Shown one piece after another: positions 53,201 through 61,237 of a DNA stretch of 64,000 nt. Source of the stretch: W0P28-013 sp963658575 (lineage in GTDB: Bacteria > Bacteroidota > Bacteroidia > Bacteroidales > Paludibacteraceae); NCBI GenBank assembly GCA_963658575.1, contig CAVKQB010000002.1, positions 24,850 through 88,849 of the forward strand. Direction: 5' to 3'. The notes under the pieces were generated by a model. The model worked only from the letters and a program-made list of their open reading frames with translations. It was not told the origin of the DNA and ran no database searches. The stretch's first letter is position 1. Every line of letters starts with the position of its first letter. Made by a program: the position numbers and the translations under genes.

Positions 53201-55305
53201 ACAAAATGGTGATTATCTCGAGCGACGAGAGTGGTGCACTGACGGTAAACTTCCAAAGCAAAACAACTTATGCCACCGACGGTTGGGAAATAGAGGTTAC
53301 CTGCCATGAGTTGCAACCCCTTGTGCTTGATTCCATCGTAGTGAGCGATGTGTCGAACGATGTCGTTCTGCGCGGCAGTGCCGATGTAAAGGTGCTTCGC
53401 GCGGCTATGTATGTGTCGGGCGACCGCACACCGCTGAAGATTGGCAACTTTACGGTCGAAAACACCTTTGGCGCCGATGCCGTGAAAATCTACAAGACGG
53501 GGACGCTCGATTCGTTCGGTACTCTCAATCCTGTAACCGCAGACGATGCCATCAGCGAGCGCGGTACGCACTACTATTGGATTGCATTGGATATCCCTTC
53601 CGAAACCAAAGAGAACAGCACGGCTACCGCCACGCTTAAGTCAGTAGCGGTGAACGGCACGGCTACGCAGCCGAAAAACACGGTGTCCGCATCGTTCAAA
53701 GTCATAGGCGGAATGCACGGCACCTACCGCGTAGGAGCAAGTGCGGAAGCGGACTTCAAAACCATACAGGCTGCCGTTGATGCCCTGCAAAACGGTATGG
53801 AGGACGCGGTAACCTTCCTTATCGAGTCGGGGACTTACACCGAAAAAGTTACCATACCCGAAGTGAGCGGCACATCGGCAGACCATACCGTTACTTTCCG
53901 TTCCTTAACGGGCAACCGCGAGGATGTCATCATCCGCCACGACAACTATACGGCGCAAACCTCTTCAGCGGGTGATGCGACACAGGGTGTATTCACAATC
54001 AGCGGTGCGGACTACATCACGCTCAGCAACCTGACCCTGACGACCGACCACGACAGTTACCACACCGTTGTGCTGGTGGACAACAAGTCCGAGCATATTA
54101 CCATCGACAGTTGCTATATCTACCGTGCCGAGAACACCACAGGTACCCAAATGAAACTAGTATATGTCTATGCGGCAGACGCAACCTACAACAACAACTA
54201 TTTCACGCTCAGCCATTCGCTGCTCAAGGGCGGCTATACGGGCGTAACGGTGAGCGGTAATTATACAACGAAACAGACCGGCGCACATATCATCGGTAAT
54301 ACCTTTGAGGGGCAAGGGGCGCAAGCCATCAACGTATCGCAAGGCGAAACCGAAGCTGTGGTGGACGGCAACATCGTCCGCAAGACGGTTGAGAGCGACA
54401 AGAGCACTTGGTGCATCGACCTGCGTCTGTCCAAAGGGGCTCAGATTAGCAACAACTACGTGTACATCAATCTTGCTTCCACTGCTTGCCACGGTCTATA
54501 TATCCGCGACATCAACGGAACGGCGGATTCACTTGAACTTATCTACAATAATGTGGTGGACATGGCCAATGCGGCTACCGGCAGCAACTCGTATGGCATC
54601 TATATCAACAAGAATGTCCAGAACGTGATTTTGGCAAACAACACCGTACGCACATCGGGCGATGCCACTTATCCGCTGTATATCCAGAAAAAGGGAACCA
54701 ACTTGCAGGTAATCAACAATCTGCTTTATAGCAGCGCTCTGCCTGCGGCATGGATACCGAGTGCAAGTTATGTCAGCAAGTTCGACCACAACCTGCTCTA
54801 TTCCGAAGGCGAAGGCAAGAATTTCGGCAAAATAGGTGCTGACGAGTACGCTGATATAGCCGCATGGTGCACTGCCATCAGCAGCACAGCCGACATCAGC
54901 GAGGCGGTTGCTTTTGAGTCGGACGAAATACTTCGCCCGAAGAACAAAGGCAACTTGGTCAGTGCAACGGCATTGGATTTCATCACCACCGACATCACAG
55001 GGCGTACGCGTGCAACTGTACCTACCATCGGAGCCTACGAGTGGATAGACCAAACCCCGACCGGCTGCAGTGAAGCGGAGGCAAGCGTAAGCCTCTACCC
55101 CAACCCCGCCACCGACCGCCTGCATGTAGCCACCGCCACCAACGGCACCATCAACGTCGTTGGCATCGACGGGCGCATTTGGCTCACACAACCGACCAAC
55201 GGCACCACCACGCACATCGATGTTTCGGCTCTGCCGCAAGGCATCTATCTGCTGCAAATCGATAGCGAAAACGGCCGCACAACCGAACGGTTCATCAAAA
55301 AATAG
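50287..55305 (+). CDS. Large secreted CUB-like/beta-helix protein, T9SS tail, B12-riboswitch controlled
   Basis: 1672 residues; the ATG at 50287 (MKKKLLLWGLLALAPLAGRA) follows the riboswitch terminator. Four CUB-like modules begin near residues 35, 345, 630 and 900 (e.g. FYDDGGKEGKISNNFEGW, FYDNGGPDGQITTGTSG), alternating with beta-sandwich linkers (VTGMETV, VTGSSVTR). A parallel beta-helix follows (~1140-1560, opening YRVGASAEADFKTIQAAVDAL). A type A sorting domain closes the protein (SLYPNPATDRLHVATA ... GIYLLQIDSENGR). The riboswitch implies a role in corrinoid acquisition or adaptation to B12 shortage; the biochemical activity is unknown. Confidence 0.9.
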   Translation: MKKKLLLWGLLALAPLAGRADDVLMPQFGKQVVTVDKDAPVTYYDYKGTGDIASASTNNSLATTIFKPAQDGYVIQIVFDEVDVKNDGSSYPAKLYVYNGVFDTTKVEYPTTTSGVSTNSFSSITDNRLAELDGTYSNLTYTSTDATGALSCCFIFKYAKKSKGWKATVRAVEVKDMTIVSATTDYTAVKDDIWAGKQNIGLGAVNITADGFANPDALKSISFTLAQTSGTVFNPESLKLYAGNAERTSALTEIESTVNESNGTYTLTPATAPTLGTGENLFCIGGDVLATAAINAQATLTVTGMETVKSYTTLTTTTPAALTVQPVYLLINNQKLTVTVDRDITFYDDGGKEGKISNNFEGWIAFLPKNEGKKVQIALKNISIFYTTYAANLDNQDVLKIYNGDAESNEVLYTAQEEKPADMVVKSTAANGALTLYLKSKTPSSYYQGSGFEGVASEFEPVAMTVTGSSVTRASSASVAAATAGVPMLTIALTTENTEPAKVLKTMSFTANGTAAQISKATLYYTGANSTFATGTKVGEATVSDDEFTITSDEGITLREGANYLHLACDIAASALNDSKVDAKCTKATFADNTECTDFTTPEGALTVANVWHSVVGTKTISVYDTWTYTHTVGYSGNYAAEQGDQITTFVPTTAGNIIEMNFSDFAVSYSSSSYGVKADYKIYAGTSATGTPLWQADATNCTTGPGKIRSTSQDGAITVVFNAKTASGYTAKGWHATVSEYTPVAMTVKTSGLQTASTQAVVRNQKHAALIDAAITTEGTLSPLAVNGVKVAMGSACAAAIDSVLLLQDDKVIAKAKVTAGTTELTLEPNITLAEGDNAMTLAVNVKENAAFNTLVKFESVQITAGGNTLTTTLPDHGRTVRNIYLLQTGTNTVNVDENMLLFYDNGGPDGQITTGTSGTVTFVPTVANTAIQLKVNKWAITGADCFYIYYGTATKDQADVSLTYYTKDIDKMVIISSDESGALTVNFQSKTTYATDGWEIEVTCHELQPLVLDSIVVSDVSNDVVLRGSADVKVLRAAMYVSGDRTPLKIGNFTVENTFGADAVKIYKTGTLDSFGTLNPVTADDAISERGTHYYWIALDIPSETKENSTATATLKSVAVNGTATQPKNTVSASFKVIGGMHGTYRVGASAEADFKTIQAAVDALQNGMEDAVTFLIESGTYTEKVTIPEVSGTSADHTVTFRSLTGNREDVIIRHDNYTAQTSSAGDATQGVFTISGADYITLSNLTLTTDHDSYHTVVLVDNKSEHITIDSCYIYRAENTTGTQMKLVYVYAADATYNNNYFTLSHSLLKGGYTGVTVSGNYTTKQTGAHIIGNTFEGQGAQAINVSQGETEAVVDGNIVRKTVESDKSTWCIDLRLSKGAQISNNYVYINLASTACHGLYIRDINGTADSLELIYNNVVDMANAATGSNSYGIYINKNVQNVILANNTVRTSGDATYPLYIQKKGTNLQVINNLLYSSALPAAWIPSASYVSKFDHNLLYSEGEGKNFGKIGADEYADIAAWCTAISSTADISEAVAFESDEILRPKNKGNLVSATALDFITTDITGRTRATVPTIGAYEWIDQTPTGCSEAEASVSLYPNPATDRLHVATATNGTINVVGIDGRIWLTQPTNGTTTHIDVSALPQGIYLLQIDSENGRTTERFIKK

Positions 55306-55338
55306 CACACTTTTTTCTGCCAATAACGTGCTATCCGA

Positions 55339-55368
55339 AGCCGCTCCCCCAATGGAGCGGCTTTTTTT
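55339..55368 (+). terminator. Terminator of the 50287 gene
   Basis: Stem AGCCGCTCC / GGAGCGGCT (9 bp), 6-nt loop, T7. Confidence 0.92.
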
Positions 55369-55989
55369 GTGTGGAATTAGCCCCTCTCTTATCCCCCTTG
55401 TTTCACATTTGAAAATTCGAAAATTCGAAAATTGTTTCTCAAAATTGCTATCGCAATTTTTGTTCCTAGGTTTCTGTTTGGGGGGATTTGGTTATTTGGG
55501 TTGATCGGTTGATTATTGTGCAAATAAATTTGTCAATTCGTAAATTGTTTTCAACCCCTACCCCTGCCATTCGGCAGGTACTCCCCCTATCTGCTGCGCA
55601 GCAGGGGGAGAGAACGCCCTAAAAAACTATTTGGTCGCACGGAATTTGCAATCCCGTGTTTTTTTTATGTGCGGATTTGCAATCCGCAACGGGCGCAATT
55701 GATGCGCCCCTACAAATTAAATCATTGAATCACTGAATTATTGAATCATTGAATTTTCAATTTGTCAATTTTTCATTATCAATTGTCAATTGTCAATTAA
55801 AAAACTCCTCACTCCTACTTCCTCATTTCTAATTTTTCTTGCGTCTTGCTACTTGTGTCTTATGTCTAATCAATTGTCTTTGTTCTATGTTCTATGTTCT
55901 TTGCTCTCTCACCTATAACCTATAACCTATAACCTTTCACCTATAAACTCTTGCGACTTGCTACTTGTGTCTTGCTACTATGAATTGAA
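55369..55989. repeat. Intergenic mosaic upstream of riboswitch 2
   Basis: No gene. TTCGAAAATTCG iterations, a 62-bp GC-rich hairpin module at 55552-55613 (copy of 34760-34822), the terminator-like module at 55632-55689 (copy of 49561-49617), ATCATTGAATCACTG words, and inverted-orientation TGTTCTATGTTCTTTG and CCTATAACC iterations. Confidence 0.7.
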
Positions 55990-56041
55990 ATTCTTAATTC
56001 TAAATTCATAATTCTTCATTAAAAAAGTACTATCTTTGCAG
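55990..56041 (+). promoter_or_regulatory. Promoter segment of riboswitch 2
   Basis: Near-duplicate (50/52) of 49828-49879; -7 element TATCTTTG at 56031-56038 immediately before the aptamer. Confidence 0.65.
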
Positions 56042-56222
56042 TGTCGTTTGGTTTTGGCATTTTTCGTGCCGAACGAAGAGGGAATCGGGTGCAAATCCCG
56101 AACAGACCCGCTGCTGTAAGTTACACAACGTTATTTCCGACACAGCCACTGCAACGCCACAAGACGCGTGTGGGAAGGCATCTGGAAAGCAAAAAACGGT
56201 AACAAAGTCAGAAGACCTGCCA
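56042..56222 (+). ncRNA. Cobalamin (B12) riboswitch 2
   Basis: Hallmark blocks: GGGAATCGGGTGCAAATCCC, CAGACCCGCTGCTGTAAGTT, GCCACTGC, GTGTGGGAAGGCAT, AAGTCAGAAGACCTGCC. Unlike riboswitch 1, no hairpin-plus-T-run follows before the 56412 start, so control may be translational or use another platform. Confidence 0.95.
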
Positions 56223-56411
56223 AGCGACCGCCGACAAAACAGGCTTTCGAGGAGTGAAGCACGTTGGCAACCGCCCGTGGTGCGACACATCGTTGCACGC
56301 AGAGTTGGTACGCCATTTCGGGAGAAAGACTGTTTTCGGCACACAAAACGGTTTATGCCACGAAAAAGCGAAACAATCAACTCATTATCAACCAATTAAT
56401 TTTCAAAAAGT

Positions 56412-57389
56412 ATGAAAAAAATTACTCTTTTTGCAGCAGCCATGTTTGCGCTCGCTGCCAATGCCGAGGTCATCACACTCGACTTGACCACGGCTACCAA
56501 CAGTGCCGGAAAGGCCATTCAGTACGAAACCCAAAATAAGGGCGGCTACCCCGGACTCGGCACGTTGCAAGACGTGATGGACAGCACCTGCTCGGTTGAC
56601 CAGACCTACTCCGCCATCGAATGCAACAACAAAGCGTTCTCTTTCTTTCACCTGCCCAGCGGTAACAGCTATGGCGGCACTTACTGGGACGGATTTACGC
56701 TCTCGAAGGTTGCAGCCGACAGCCTCAATCAGTTTGCCTGCATGGCCAAGGGCGGCCTGAATGGCCAAGGCACTCCGTTCGTAGTGGGCTACTATTCGCC
56801 GTATTGCAATAATCCCGAGGAGAACAAATACTCCAACCTCGTAATGTTCGGCGACAAATACACGCCCGTCGAAGTGGCCATCTGCCAGAGTGCATACACC
56901 CACAATTATATCGTCAAAGGAAATGATTTTACCGACAAGGACACCTTGACGCTGATAATTTCGGCATACGATAGCGACAAAGGCCTGACCAACAAGGTAA
57001 ACTATTATCTGGCCGTGGACGGCAAAATCAACAAGAGCTGGGAAAAGGTCGATCTTTCGTCGCTCGGCGCATGCGATGGTTTGGTATTCTCGATGACATC
57101 GACCGACGTGAATGAATACGGCATTGCCACACCTACCTACTTCGCACTCGATGGCCTGAAAGTGAACTACACGCCGTCGGCTCTGCGCAATGCTGCCGCC
57201 AACACGCTGAACGTATACACACACGACGGCATGCTCACCGTCGAAGGTGCTACTGCCCCTGTGGAGATATACACGCTGCAAGGCTACCGCATGCTCTCCA
57301 CCACCGAGTCGCACATCGACATGACCGCTTGGCCGCACGGCATCTACCTGCTGAAGAGCGGCAACAACACCCTGAAAGTGGTAAAATAA
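56412..57389 (+). CDS. DUF4465 secreted protein, T9SS tail, B12-riboswitch controlled
   Basis: 325 residues. Signal peptide ~1-18 (ITLFAAAMFALAANA). The DUF4465 domain (~20-255) is recognised from GGTYWDGFTLSKVA, FVVGYYSPY, VAICQSAYTHNYIV, DTLTLIISAYDSDKG, WEKVDLSSLGACDGLVFSM and TPTYFALDGLKV. C-terminal type A sorting tail (~260-325, HDGMLTVEGATAPVEIYTLQG, GIYLLKSGNNTLKVVK). With a B12 riboswitch directly upstream, a corrinoid-related surface role is likely; direct cobalamin binding is only inference. A strong terminator follows. Confidence 0.9.
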   Translation: MKKITLFAAAMFALAANAEVITLDLTTATNSAGKAIQYETQNKGGYPGLGTLQDVMDSTCSVDQTYSAIECNNKAFSFFHLPSGNSYGGTYWDGFTLSKVAADSLNQFACMAKGGLNGQGTPFVVGYYSPYCNNPEENKYSNLVMFGDKYTPVEVAICQSAYTHNYIVKGNDFTDKDTLTLIISAYDSDKGLTNKVNYYLAVDGKINKSWEKVDLSSLGACDGLVFSMTSTDVNEYGIATPTYFALDGLKVNYTPSALRNAAANTLNVYTHDGMLTVEGATAPVEIYTLQGYRMLSTTESHIDMTAWPHGIYLLKSGNNTLKVVK

Positions 57390-57427
57390 GAGGATAATCG
57401 GCACGGGCAACACCCGCCGCCACACAA

Positions 57428-57462
57428 AAACGGCTTTCAAACACCCTTTGAAAGCCGTTTTT
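57428..57462 (+). terminator. Terminator of the DUF4465 gene
   Basis: Stem AAACGGCTTTCAAA with its complement, 5-nt loop (CACCC), ending in a T-rich tail. Confidence 0.9.
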
Positions 57463-57692
57463 GGTTATTGTAGTTGCGCTACGCGGTAATAGTGTGAAAG
57501 TATGAAAGTGAGAAAGTGTGAAAGTTTATAAAGTCTATAAAGTTAGTGAGGAGTGAGGAGTGTTTTTAATTGACAATGAAAAATTTACAAATTGAAAATT
57601 CAATGAATCAATAATTCAGTGATTCAATGATTTAATTTGTAGGGACGCGGCGTGCCACGTCCGATGGAGTCGTTGGTCGCTTTTTCGTTCAT

Positions 57693-57787
57693 TTTTGGTC
57701 GCACGGGATTTGTAATTTTTTAGAACAAAGAACATAGAATAAAGAGCAAAGACAACTTGGGTGCGAACAATTCTTAATTCTTAATTA
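57693..57787. repeat. 95-bp direct repeat, copy 1
   Basis: One mismatch with 57955-58049. It begins TTTTGGTCGCACGGGATTTG and ends in an ATTCTTAATTCTTAATTA word. Confidence 0.93.
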
Positions 57788-57794
57788 GGAAAGA

Positions 57795-57903
57795 AACCCC
57801 TCCGCTACGCTCGTCCCCTTGCAAAGGGGACATGTTCGCATCGATGTTGATTCAGTCCTCTCCCCTTTTCAAGGGGAGTACCTGCGAAGCAGGGGTAGGG
57901 TTC
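57795..57903. repeat. 109-bp two-hairpin intergenic module, copy 2
   Basis: 104/109 identical to 37797-37905. The differences cluster in the unpaired linker between the hairpins. Confidence 0.9.
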
Positions 57904-57954
57904 GGAACAATTGATGATGGATAATTGACAATGAAAAATCGGTCAATTTGTAAA

Positions 57955-58049
57955 TTTTGGTCGCACGGGATTTGTAATTTTTTAGAACAAAGAACATAGA
58001 ATAAAGAGCAAAGACAACTTGGATGCGAACAATTCTTAATTCTTAATTA
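57955..58049. repeat. 95-bp direct repeat, copy 2
   Basis: 94/95 identical to 57693-57787, separated from it by 167 bp. Confidence 0.93.
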
Positions 58050-58053
58050 AAAA

Positions 58054-59592
58054 TTACCCTGCCCAGCCCTCTTTGTCGAGATTGCGGTAGTTGATGGCTT
58101 CGGCGAGGTGTTCGGTGAGGATTCGCTCGCTGCCGGCCATATCGGCAATGGTTCGCGCCACCTTCAAGATGCGGTCGTAGGCGCGCGCCGACAGGTTCAT
58201 ACGCAGCATGGCGGCCTTGAGCAGTTGTTGCCCGTCGGCATCGACCTCGCAAAATTTGCGCAGCATTTTCGACGACATCTGCGCATTGCAATAGACGCCC
58301 GCCACATCTCTGAAACGCGCCTCCTGCACCTGCCGCGCCTTAATGACCCGCTCGCGAATGACGGCACTCGGCTCGGCCGGAGCCGCTTCGGACAGTTTGT
58401 CGAACGGCACAGGCACAATTTCGATATGCATATCGATGCGGTCGAGCAGCGGCCCGCTGATGCGGCTCAAGTATTTCTGAATCATTCCTGGCGAGCAGAC
58501 GCACTCGCGCGTCGGGTGGTTGTAGTAGCCGCACGGACAGGGGTTCATGGCGGCCACGAGCATGAAACTCGCAGGATATTCCACGGCAAATTTGGCACGC
58601 GAAATGCAGATTTTGCGGTCTTCGAGTGGCTGGCGCATCACTTCGAGCACTTGCCGCTTGAATTCGGGCAGCTCGTCGAGAAAAAGCACGCCATTGTGCG
58701 CCAGCGATATTTCGCCAGGCTGCGGAAAAGTGCCGCCACCCACCAACGCCACATCGGAGATGGTGTGGTGCGGATTGCGGAACGGACGTTGCGCCATGAG
58801 CGACGTGCCGCTATCGATTTTGCCCGCCACCGAGTGGATTTTGGTCGTTTCGAGTGCCTCGTGCAGCGTGAGCGGCGGCAGAATGGTCGGAATGCGCTTG
58901 GCCATCATCGATTTGCCCGCCCCCGGAGGCCCAACCATGATGATGTTATGGCCGCCTGCAGCCGCAATTTCGAGCGCACGCTTCACATTTTCCTGCCCTT
59001 TCACATCGGCAAAATCGATGTCGAAAGCGTTGGCATGCGCATAAAACTCTTCGCGCGTATTGACCACCGTCGGCTCCAGCGTGCGTTGATTGTTGAAAAA
59101 CTCGACCACCTCGGTGATGTTCGACGCGCCAAGCACGTCCAAATCGTTCACCACAGCGGCTTCGCGTGCGTTTTCCTTGGGCAGAATAAATCCCTTGAAG
59201 CCCTTTTCGCGCGCCAAAATGGCAATCGGCAGCACGCCCTTCACAGGTTTCAGCGTGCCATCGAGCGACAGTTCGCCCATCAGCACATATTCTTCAAGTT
59301 TCGAGGCATCGATGGTTTCGTTGGCAGCCAACATGCCGATGGCCAGCGGCAAATCGTAGGCCGAGCCCTCCTTGCGGATGTCGGCAGGTGCCATATTGAT
59401 GACCACTTGCCGCCGCGGAACGGGAATTTTGTTGTACTGCAACGCCGAAAGAATGCGTTCGTGGCTCTCTTTCACCGCGTTATCGGGCAATCCGACCAGA
59501 AAAAAACGGATTCCCTGCGAGATATTCACCTCTATCGTTACCAATATGGCGTTGATGCCTTGTACGGCGGCTGCGAACGTTTTGACCAACAT
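58054..59592 (-). CDS. YifB-family Mg-chelatase-like AAA+ ATPase
   Basis: 512 residues from the ATG at 59592 (MLVKTFAAAVQGINAILVTIEV); the longer frame adds a non-conserved extension. ChlI-like N-terminal domain (ISQGIRFFLVGLPDNAVKESHERI), Walker A MVGPPGAGKSMMAKR, Walker B LFLDELPEFKRQVLEVMRQPLEDR, C-terminal SARAYDRILKVARTIADM. Members of the YifB/ComM group act in DNA processing (ComM is a branch-migration helicase in natural transformation); whether this one does is not shown. Confidence 0.93.
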   Translation of the reverse strand: MLVKTFAAAVQGINAILVTIEVNISQGIRFFLVGLPDNAVKESHERILSALQYNKIPVPRRQVVINMAPADIRKEGSAYDLPLAIGMLAANETIDASKLEEYVLMGELSLDGTLKPVKGVLPIAILAREKGFKGFILPKENAREAAVVNDLDVLGASNITEVVEFFNNQRTLEPTVVNTREEFYAHANAFDIDFADVKGQENVKRALEIAAAGGHNIIMVGPPGAGKSMMAKRIPTILPPLTLHEALETTKIHSVAGKIDSGTSLMAQRPFRNPHHTISDVALVGGGTFPQPGEISLAHNGVLFLDELPEFKRQVLEVMRQPLEDRKICISRAKFAVEYPASFMLVAAMNPCPCGYYNHPTRECVCSPGMIQKYLSRISGPLLDRIDMHIEIVPVPFDKLSEAAPAEPSAVIRERVIKARQVQEARFRDVAGVYCNAQMSSKMLRKFCEVDADGQQLLKAAMLRMNLSARAYDRILKVARTIADMAGSERILTEHLAEAINYRNLDKEGWAG

Positions 59593-59647
59593 ATCTGTGA
59601 ATTTAGAATTAAGAATTATTTGGGAGCCAGAACATTTTCGCGATTCA

Positions 59648-60892
59648 CTACTCACTGCTCACTACTAATTTGTAAAGTTTGTCGTTGCGGCGCACGGGCG
59701 TTTGGGTTTTGATGGAAAAAACGGTGCCTTTTTCGGCCGTTTCGACCGACTGCAAATCGGTGCGAATTTCGCTCACCTTGTCCTCGTAAGCACCTGTGGT
59801 TGCGCCAGTTACAAGTATTTCGTCGCCCACCGAGATGGACTGCGCCTCCACCACAAATTCGGCCACACCTATCTTGCTGAAATAGTTGGTACATTTGCCC
59901 ACATACACCTTGCGAAGGGTGGCCTGCGAACCATAACGAGTACTCCATTCGCCGAGCCGCTGCCCCAGATAATAACCGTCCCAAAAGCCACGATTGAACA
60001 CGCGCGACAGGCGTTCGTTCCACGCCGCTATTTTTTCGTCGGTAAACGTGCCCGACAGATAACTCTCTATCGCCTCGCGGTAACAAGCCACCACCGTCGA
60101 CACATATTCGGGACCGCGCGCACGCCCTTCGATTTTGAACACACGCACGCCAGCATCTATCATTTTGTTCAGGAAGTGAATGGTTTTCAAGTCCTTAGGC
60201 GACATGATATACTGATTTTCGATGTCGAGTTCGATGTCGCTGTCGCGGTCTTTCACCGTGTAGGCGCGCCGGCACACTTGCATACATGCGCCACGGTTAG
60301 CCGATGCGTTGTGTTCGTGCAGACTCAAATAGCATTTTCCCGAAACGGCCATGCAGAGCGCTCCGTGGCAAAACATTTCTATGCGAATAGGCTTGTTCGA
60401 TACACCTAAAATAGGCTCTTCGCAAATAGTGCGATATATGTCGGCCACCTGTGTCAGGTTGAGTTCGCGCGCCAAGACGGCCACATCGGCAAATTGTGCG
60501 TAGAAACGCAGCGCGTCGCTATTGGCAATGTTCAACTGCGTGGAGAGATGCACCTCCACTCCGATGCTGTTGGCGTAGCACATCACGGCCACGTCGCTGG
60601 CAATGATGGCCGACACGCCCACCTCTTTGGCCGTATCGACTATTTGGCGCATCAGCGGCAGGTCGTCGTTGTAGATGACCGTGTTCACCGTCAGATACGA
60701 TTTCACGCCGTGTTCGTTGCAAATGGCCACAATTTTGCGCAAGTCGTCGGTCGAGAAGTTGCTGGCCGAGCGACTTCGCATGTTCAGATTTTCGATACCG
60801 AAATAGACCGAATCTGCCCCTGCGTGAATCGCCGCCGCCAGACTCTCGAACGAGCCTACGGGAGCCATCACCTCAAAATCGCTACGCTTCAT
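59648..60892 (-). CDS. U32-family protein (YegQ/TrhP-like)
   Basis: 414 residues. The U32 signature EMFCHGALCMAVSGKCYLS is present around 172-190. N-terminal VMAPVGSFESLAAAIHAGAD and VYFGIENLNMR blocks, then SPKDLKTI and VRVFKIEGRARGPEYV. The length and C-terminal beta domain match the TrhP/YegQ type, which takes part in 5-hydroxyuridine formation at tRNA position 34, rather than a true collagenase; this is inferred from family. It lies 55 bp upstream of the YifB gene on the same strand. Confidence 0.9.
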   Translation of the reverse strand: MKRSDFEVMAPVGSFESLAAAIHAGADSVYFGIENLNMRSRSASNFSTDDLRKIVAICNEHGVKSYLTVNTVIYNDDLPLMRQIVDTAKEVGVSAIIASDVAVMCYANSIGVEVHLSTQLNIANSDALRFYAQFADVAVLARELNLTQVADIYRTICEEPILGVSNKPIRIEMFCHGALCMAVSGKCYLSLHEHNASANRGACMQVCRRAYTVKDRDSDIELDIENQYIMSPKDLKTIHFLNKMIDAGVRVFKIEGRARGPEYVSTVVACYREAIESYLSGTFTDEKIAAWNERLSRVFNRGFWDGYYLGQRLGEWSTRYGSQATLRKVYVGKCTNYFSKIGVAEFVVEAQSISVGDEILVTGATTGAYEDKVSEIRTDLQSVETAEKGTVFSIKTQTPVRRNDKLYKLVVSSE

Positions 60893-61237
60893 CTTTGCAA
60901 AAATTCTGATTTACTTATTTGGTTATTTGGATATTTGTTGATTTGGTTATTTGGTTATTTGGTTATTTGATTATTTGGTTATCTGATGATTTGGAGATTA
61001 TTATTCATTGTTAATTATTCATTCGCTGCGCGCATTTTTTCTCCGCTCGGCAGAGTTCAAACAAGTTTGACCCTGCTCTCGCTTATCGAAAAAATTCTTA
61101 ATTATTCATTCTTAATTCTTAATTAATTTTGAACCCCTCCGCTTCGCTCGTCCCCTTGCAAAGGGGACAGGTTCGCGCTCCACCACTACTAACTCCTCAC
61201 TCCTCATTTCTCACTACTAACTACTAACTGCTCACTA
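60893..61237. repeat. Intergenic mosaic between the U32 and PCMD genes
   Basis: No gene. TTGGTTATTTGG iterations, an inverted copy (61019-61103) of the module at 889-976, a 45-bp hairpin module copy at 61132-61176, and TCCTCATTTCTCAC words. Confidence 0.7.

Larger units (their letters stand above)
57463..58053. repeat. Intergenic mosaic with a 95-bp direct repeat
   Basis: No gene. A GGACGCGGC module at 57639-57667; two 95-bp direct repeats at 57693-57787 and 57955-58049 (94/95 identical); between them the 109-bp hairpin module at 57795-57903. The second 95-mer ends at the stop codon region of the YifB gene. Confidence 0.8.
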
